A stretch of 64,000 bases of DNA from Candidatus Saccharimonadota bacterium. GTDB lineage: Bacteria; Patescibacteriota; Saccharimonadia; Saccharimonadales; Saccharimonadaceae. Position numbers and translations under genes: made by a program. Under the pieces are notes generated by a model. That model was given only the letters and a program-made list of their open reading frames with translations. It was not told where the DNA came from and made no database searches. The stretch lies in NCBI GenBank assembly GCA_017432025.1, contig JAFRJX010000003.1, forward strand, positions 62,001 through 126,000, written 5' to 3'. This document shows, piece by piece, positions 59,800 to 64,000 of this stretch (its first letter is position 1; each line of letters begins with the position of its first letter).

Positions 59800-59890
59800 T
59801 GGTGCGCCTGACTAGACTCGAACTAGCACAGCCGTGAATGTGGCCACTACCACCTCAAGGTAGCGTGTCTACCAATTCCACCACAGGCGC
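59800..59890 (-). tRNA. tRNA-Leu(GAG)
   Basis: A 91-nt class II tRNA. GCGCCTG/CAGGCGC acceptor, anticodon stem CTACC/GGTAG with loop TTGAGGT (anticodon GAG, reads CUC/CUU), long variable arm, T-loop TTCGAGT, encoded CCA at 59800-59802. Its 3' end faces the AT-rich island. Confidence 0.94.
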
Positions 59891-59898
59891 ATGCAAAT

Positions 59899-59907
59899 AT
59901 TATATCA
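59899..59907 (-). promoter_or_regulatory. extended -10 of tRNA-Leu(GAG)
   Basis: TGATATAAT lies 8 nt before the mature 5' end. Confidence 0.75.
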
Positions 59908-59950
59908 CATTTTCACGAAAAAGTGCAACAAATCCCGCGCTAAACCCAAA

Positions 59951-60391
59951 TTAAAACTTCATATTCGGCACAATAATCAAAAACAACAAAGCCGCCACAA
60001 TTACATACACTCCAGAAATAATCGCATTCATCGCATCCTTCCCGGTTGCTTTCTTATACATAATTGCCGCCACAATTGCTGCAATTCCCGGAATCACCGC
60101 GAGTATAATTAAAGCCCCCGCGATTATCCACGTATTGCCCACATTAAGATACTTCAACGGAAACGCTAAAACCGCACCACCGACAGACATAAATACCGCA
60201 ATTTCAGACAGTCTCTCGGCACTATCACCTAAGGCATCCTTGTCGCGCGTATATCCTTTTTTTGGTGCAAAACTCTCCGCCCCGAGAATCGCGACATTCG
60301 CTTTACTCTCAGTGTCCTTCGCATCCTCGGCCTTCCTGATTTCGGCCTTAATGCGCTTCTTCTCTTCCCAATCTTCCGGTTCCCGATCCAT
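59951..60391 (-). CDS. three-span membrane protein
   Basis: 146 residues. A charged N-terminus rich in Lys/Glu/Ala (~60 residues) is followed by hydrophobic spans (LSEIAVFMSVGGAVLAF, WIIAGALIILAVIPGIAAIVAAIMY, AIISGVYVIVAALLFLIIV). No family recognised. One-base overlap (TAATG) with the binding-protein gene upstream suggests a functional link, perhaps assembly or anchoring. Confidence 0.65.
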   Translation of the reverse strand: MDREPEDWEEKKRIKAEIRKAEDAKDTESKANVAILGAESFAPKKGYTRDKDALGDSAERLSEIAVFMSVGGAVLAFPLKYLNVGNTWIIAGALIILAVIPGIAAIVAAIMYKKATGKDAMNAIISGVYVIVAALLFLIIVPNMKF

Positions 60392-62127
60392 TATGGTGTC
60401 CTATTCTTGGTAGCTTTCGTTGCAGCGTAGCTAGTCACATCCGAGAAGCGATCGAGTGGCGTTACGAGCGTCACGTTATTGCCAAACGCCCGCGTATTCT
60501 TGTTGTAGATATAAGTCATATTCGCTTGGTATAAACCAATTGCTGGCACGTCATCAACCCAGTAGTTTAAGAATGATTCGTATTTCTTAATGCGAAGCGA
60601 CGTATCAAGTGTTTCCCTTGCACCAATTAGTAAATCATCCACCAAGGCATTCTTGTAGTTAGACAAATTCAGCCCCGATGCAGTCGCCTGTGTTGAGTGA
60701 TAATACGGCAAAAGGTCCGGATCGGCGCCAAGTTCAACCTCATAAAGCAGGATATCATAGCTACGCTTCGATACGATATTACCAATGAATTCTTGCGTCT
60801 CTTCGTAGGCTGTCACAGTAGCATTGACACCAAGAAGCTCGAGTTGACCCTTAATACTCTCAGCTACTGCCGGCAAGAAGCCGGAGTTCACCGTTACGAT
60901 ATTTAGGTTTATTCCGTTTTCGCCAGCCAGCTCAGTGATTTTTTCCTTTGCCTTATCGAAATCATAGGCTGGGATCTTTGGGTAGGTTGTTAGCTTAATT
61001 TGCGAATCAATCAAAGGATAGTCGAGCATCACAGTACCTGGCGCATTGGTGCGGACATTAATAAGATCGAGCCCTTGGCGAATCGCCTTCCTCAAATCTT
61101 TATTCTTTACAGCATCGCTTGTCAAATTAAAGAACATAAAAGCACCGGAATTAATGCCTTGGTCAGTGCGGACAAAGCTCGTCGAAGTCACGCGATCGGC
61201 TTCCGGACCGGAAAGTTCCGCCGTTGCTGTTACGGCGCCAGAATTCAAAGCACCTACAACCGCTTCCTTGTCGCTATAAGCATGCACCGCAAAGCTATTT
61301 AACATTGGTTTGCCGCGATAATAATATGGGTTAGCGGACAAAAACACCGTCACGTCGTCACCAATCGTGTTCTTCTGTGTCGCATTGAACATAAATGGTC
61401 CCGACACCACCGGAGTTTGCGAGAATTCATCCTCGACCAGAGTTGCGGCCGGAGTATCCTCGAGCGCATGACGTGGCACAATCGGAAAATCGAGCGCCGT
61501 CGCGAAGTCCGCGTATGCCGAAGGCAATGTAAATGTAATCGAGGCATCTTCTTCTTCCTTCACCTTCACATTGCGAAGGCTAGAAGAATAAATCGAATTC
61601 ACCGCCGGGTTTTGAATCAACGAAATCGTGTACAAAATGTCATCATTCGAAATGTATTCTCCGTCAGACCACTTGAGACCGTGTCGAAGTACTGCCTTCC
61701 AGATTTTGCCGTTCTCGTCTGGTGTTAATGATTCGAGCAAACCCATCCCAATATTGCCGGAATAATCCACTGTTGTTAGGGTCGAGAACATCAATCTACT
61801 AAGCACTCTCTCGCTGTTTGTCATCGCAAAGAGTGGATTCAAAGAGTTCACGGCACCCACGGTTGCCTCCGTGTAACTACCACCACTTACAAACACGTCC
61901 TGTGCGTACGAAGAACCAGACCAAAAAGCCTGCGTTACAGCGAGCATCACGAGACCTGCCACGAGGAGACACCACTCAGCGATGAGGAGCTTAATATCAC
62001 GGATATGTGAAACGCGCGCAATCAAGTTTTCCTTGATGTGCTCTTTCCCTTCCTCGCGGGCTTTCACCGAGATGCGAGAAAACTTCCGAACTATTTTTTG
62101 CCCACGCTTTTTGAGTGAATTTGCCAT
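60391..62127 (-). CDS. membrane-anchored OppA-like (SBP family 5) protein
   Basis: 578 residues. A basic cytoplasmic tail (~45), one membrane span (~47-70, LLIAEWCLLVAGLVMLAVTQAFW) and then a family 5 solute-binding domain (YTEATVGAVNSLNPLFAMTNSERVLSRLMFSTLTTVDYSGNI, WSDGEYISNDDILYTI). These usually bind peptides or nickel and are lipoproteins; this one is anchored by a transmembrane helix. No permease or ATPase gene is adjacent, so the transporter, if any, is elsewhere. Confidence 0.88.
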   Translation of the reverse strand: MANSLKKRGQKIVRKFSRISVKAREEGKEHIKENLIARVSHIRDIKLLIAEWCLLVAGLVMLAVTQAFWSGSSYAQDVFVSGGSYTEATVGAVNSLNPLFAMTNSERVLSRLMFSTLTTVDYSGNIGMGLLESLTPDENGKIWKAVLRHGLKWSDGEYISNDDILYTISLIQNPAVNSIYSSSLRNVKVKEEEDASITFTLPSAYADFATALDFPIVPRHALEDTPAATLVEDEFSQTPVVSGPFMFNATQKNTIGDDVTVFLSANPYYYRGKPMLNSFAVHAYSDKEAVVGALNSGAVTATAELSGPEADRVTSTSFVRTDQGINSGAFMFFNLTSDAVKNKDLRKAIRQGLDLINVRTNAPGTVMLDYPLIDSQIKLTTYPKIPAYDFDKAKEKITELAGENGINLNIVTVNSGFLPAVAESIKGQLELLGVNATVTAYEETQEFIGNIVSKRSYDILLYEVELGADPDLLPYYHSTQATASGLNLSNYKNALVDDLLIGARETLDTSLRIKKYESFLNYWVDDVPAIGLYQANMTYIYNKNTRAFGNNVTLVTPLDRFSDVTSYAATKATKNRTP

Positions 62128-62128
62128 A

Positions 62129-62356
62129 TTATGCTGGAATTAATAATAATCCTAAAATCGACGTAACAAAGATGATAGACGTTACAATGGTCGTGACGAA
62201 AAGTGACTTTTCGAGGCCACGACGAGTCGTATAAAGCTCTCCTGAGCTACCAAATCCGGCACCTAGTGATGCCCCGCGTTGTTGCAACAAGATCAGGACG
62301 ATTGTGAGAAAGGCTGAGATTAATATAACTACTTCTAGAAAACTTCCTATTTGCAT
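62129..62356 (-). CDS. secG: protein translocase subunit SecG
   Basis: 75 residues from ATG 62356, with AGGAG 6 nt upstream. Two spans (LEVVILISAFLTIVLILLQQ and LFVTTIVTSIIFVTSILGLLL), with the SecG signature LLQQRGASLGAGFGSSGELYTTRRGLEK between them. Accessory subunit of the SecYEG channel. Confidence 0.93.
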   Translation of the reverse strand: MQIGSFLEVVILISAFLTIVLILLQQRGASLGAGFGSSGELYTTRRGLEKSLFVTTIVTSIIFVTSILGLLLIPA

Positions 62357-62411
62357 GATAACTCCTAGTACTATCAATTATAAAGGAAAATCCTAGAAAA
62401 GTAAAGCAAAC

Positions 62412-63668
62412 TTACTTCAGCATGCCCTTGCGTTTTAAGAGTGAATGATAAGTAATCGCGAATCGGTGTGACTCTTCGTCAATCCTTGCAATTAATCTCG
62501 CAATATGGGAATTTTGGCTCAGCGGCACAATGCCTTTACCTGGCACGATAATCTTTACGCCTGCCGATTTTGAATGATCGCCAGACTTGTCGCGTCCAAT
62601 CACCGGGATATTAAATGGCTCTACGAGCGGCAAAATTGCGTTTACTTGCCCCACGCCGCCATCGAGCACGATAAGATTCGGATAATCCCATTCCTCGTGC
62701 TTTAAACGCCTTGAAATCACTTCCTGCATGCTTTTTAAGTCATCATTGGTGCTGGTGCGGATTTTAAACTTGCGGTATTCGCTTCTCGCCGACGCGCCAT
62801 TCAGAAATACCACCATGCTAGCAACTGTATTGGTGCCAGACTGGTGCGAAATATCGTAACCTTCAATGCGGCGTGGCGGCTCATCCAAATCTAATAATTC
62901 CTGTAAGGATTTTAGCGCCTGGTCCGAGGAAATATCTAAGAATTCTTTATCCGAGAAGACAATCTTCTTCTTTAATTCTTTGAGGCCAAAGAGTTGGTCG
63001 CGGGCTTCCGCCGCAAGTTCGTAATTTCCCTTTGATGCCTCGTCATACATTGTCTTTTCGAGCTCTTTTAAAAGCCCTTCACGCTCGCCATTTAAATAAC
63101 GAATCAGTTTACGCAAGTTTCTTTTGTAGTCTTTCGGCGTACATTTACCGATTTCAATTCCTGGTGTTAAGCCCAGATCCGTATCGAGCGACTTCTTGCC
63201 GTCATACGGTTTCGTATAATACGGGAAAATCCGGCGGAGCATCCTTACGGACTTTTCGACCACCGATTTGCCATAAAACGGCCCAATGTAAGTGGCTTTA
63301 TCGTCTAAAGGGTTTCTTGTAAACGATACATCCGGCACCTCTTCCTGCATCGAAATTCGCACATAGCTTACAGTTTTGTCGTCGCGAAGCAAAATATTCC
63401 ACTTTGGCATATAGCGTTTAATCATCTCGGATTCTAAAAACAACGCATCCATCTCGGTATCGACCGTAATCCAATCGGTGTCATAAATCTCGGCGACTAA
63501 AGCTTCGGTTTTTACATCTTTTTTCGACTTCTGGAAGTATTGACGCACCCGGTTTTTTAGAACGGCCGCCTTGCCAACATAAATAATCTCGCCACTAGCG
63601 TTTTTATGAAAATAAACTCCCGGGCTGTCCGGGAGTTTACTGAGTTTCTGTTTTAGCCTCTCGTCCAT
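62412..63668 (-). CDS. uvrC: excinuclease ABC subunit C, C-terminally short
   Basis: 418 residues against ~600 for most UvrC. The GIY-YIG nuclease (LPDSPGVYFHKNASGEIIYVGKA), the UVR motif (NYELAAEARDQLFGLKEL) and the RNase H-like endonuclease (YDISHQSGTNTVASMVVFLNG, LIVLDGGVGQVNAI) are intact. The protein ends after SHRFAITYHSLLKRKGMLK, where typical UvrC continues into two helix-hairpin-helix motifs. So the C-terminal HhH DNA-binding domain is missing. Acts with UvrB in nucleotide excision repair. Confidence 0.95.
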   Translation of the reverse strand: MDERLKQKLSKLPDSPGVYFHKNASGEIIYVGKAAVLKNRVRQYFQKSKKDVKTEALVAEIYDTDWITVDTEMDALFLESEMIKRYMPKWNILLRDDKTVSYVRISMQEEVPDVSFTRNPLDDKATYIGPFYGKSVVEKSVRMLRRIFPYYTKPYDGKKSLDTDLGLTPGIEIGKCTPKDYKRNLRKLIRYLNGEREGLLKELEKTMYDEASKGNYELAAEARDQLFGLKELKKKIVFSDKEFLDISSDQALKSLQELLDLDEPPRRIEGYDISHQSGTNTVASMVVFLNGASARSEYRKFKIRTSTNDDLKSMQEVISRRLKHEEWDYPNLIVLDGGVGQVNAILPLVEPFNIPVIGRDKSGDHSKSAGVKIIVPGKGIVPLSQNSHIARLIARIDEESHRFAITYHSLLKRKGMLK

Positions 63669-63674
63669 TTCTTA

Positions 63675-63680
63675 ATTATA
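63675..63680 (-). promoter_or_regulatory. -10 element of uvrC
   Basis: TATAAT lies 6 nt before the uvrC ATG. Leaderless; no TGn extension here. Confidence 0.65.
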
Positions 63681-63713
63681 TAACATATTTAAGAAATGTA
63701 AAGCATAATGCTT

Positions 63714-64000
63714 TTAGTTTACGCTATTTTCAACTGAGAACATGCTCTTGATGAGATCTTCAAGCTTGACTGATTCGCTTGGAGCAGTTGCTTCAACAGT
63801 TGGGTTGTAGTTAAGGGTGAGATCGACTTTAATTCCTAGGCTTTCGTCACTCATCGTGTAATTAGTGTAGAATCTAGTGAAGTTATTGTCGCTATTTACT
63901 TCTACATAAACGACAGGAAGCTCTTTCACGATTTCGCTGATTTGTTCAGCGGTAACTTCTTCAGAAGAAGTAGTGTCGATACACTTAGCAGCATCGCTTG
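63714..64000 (-). CDS. C-terminal part of an uncharacterised protein (5' end outside window)
   Basis: The reading frame is open from the window edge to a TAA at 63714; the last ~95 residues are seen. They include AKCIDTTSSEEVTAEQISEI and VVYVEVNSDNNFTRFYTNYTM, suggesting a beta-rich secreted or surface domain. The Thr/Ser/Asn content fits an extracytoplasmic location. No family recognised. Confidence 0.65.
   Translation of the reverse strand, partial: SDAAKCIDTTSSEEVTAEQISEIVKELPVVYVEVNSDNNFTRFYTNYTMSDESLGIKVDLTLNYNPTVEATAPSESVKLEDLIKSMFSVENSVN

Noticed and set aside
1-64000. TGA recoding as in Gracilibacteria
   Set aside because: Many genes end naturally at TGA, often in ATGA/GTGA overlaps, and proteins have correct lengths without readthrough.
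1-64000. CRISPR arrays, IS elements or integrases
   Set aside because: I found no regularly spaced repeats, no transposase or recombinase, and no terminal inverted repeats of IS type.

Overview
The window is a dense stretch of small bacterial genome, with genes packed at short spacings and many 1-17 nt overlaps. I infer a Patescibacteria / Candidatus Saccharibacteria (TM7)-type organism. The evidence is a moderate GC background, a streamlined gene set, short or domain-reduced versions of several enzymes (UvrC, ProRS), a FemAB/sortase/class A PBP Gram-positive-style envelope, leaderless genes, and ordinary use of TGA as stop (for example at the ends of the Mur ligase and the alpha/beta hydrolase), which argues against the TGA-recoded Gracilibacteria/Absconditabacteria. 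No rRNA gene or marker phylogeny was available, so the phylum is inference.

Layout. 0-2.5 kb: tail of a propeller-like protein, a sortase, tRNA-Leu(CAA) with an odd partial duplicate, and a DUF218 protein. 2.5-10.6 kb: a glycosyltransferase/CDP-alcohol transferase pair, then xth-smpB and dnaE. 10.6-18.7 kb: galU, an HdeD-like protein, a five-gene envelope operon (Mur ligase, hydrolase, DegT-type aminotransferase, two FemAB-type ligases) and a mannose-1-P guanylyltransferase. 18.7-24.3 kb: rpsJ, tuf and fusA, interrupted by a WG-repeat membrane protein. 24.4-25.2 kb: an apparent ~680-nt non-coding RNA. 25.2-31 kb: gatCAB and murJ. 31-47.8 kb: class A PBP, PIN-TRAM protein, a phosphoketolase encoded as two overlapping genes, uvrB, lysS, greA, proS, CPBP protease, rseP, uppS, frr, tsf, rpsB, a ClpP-like protease and L31. 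47.9-51.5 kb: surface proteins, one with a VPDTG-type sorting signal, and two unknown genes with strong promoters. 51.9-59.8 kb: an AT-rich accessory island. 59.8-64 kb: tRNA-Leu(GAG), an OppA-like lipid-facing or membrane-anchored binding protein, secG, uvrC, and a partial gene.

The accessory island is the most unusual part. It carries tandem paralogous single-pass membrane proteins, a ~440-nt GC-rich structured RNA of no family I recognise, a MORC/MutL-like GHKL ATPase immediately followed by a protein joining an RNA polymerase alpha-CTD-like domain to a sigma-region-4 HTH, several small unknown genes, and a convergent three-gene operon with two HEPN-motif proteins, one fused to CBS domains. 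It ends at the 3' end of tRNA-Leu(GAG). I read it as a candidate conflict/defence island. That is inference from domain content, not demonstrated.

Promoters in the window share an extended -10 (TGnTATAAT). At least thirteen genes have this element only 6-7 nt before the start codon, which predicts leaderless mRNAs. Translation-machinery genes and a few plus-strand genes instead have proper leaders with AGGAGG-type ribosome binding sites.
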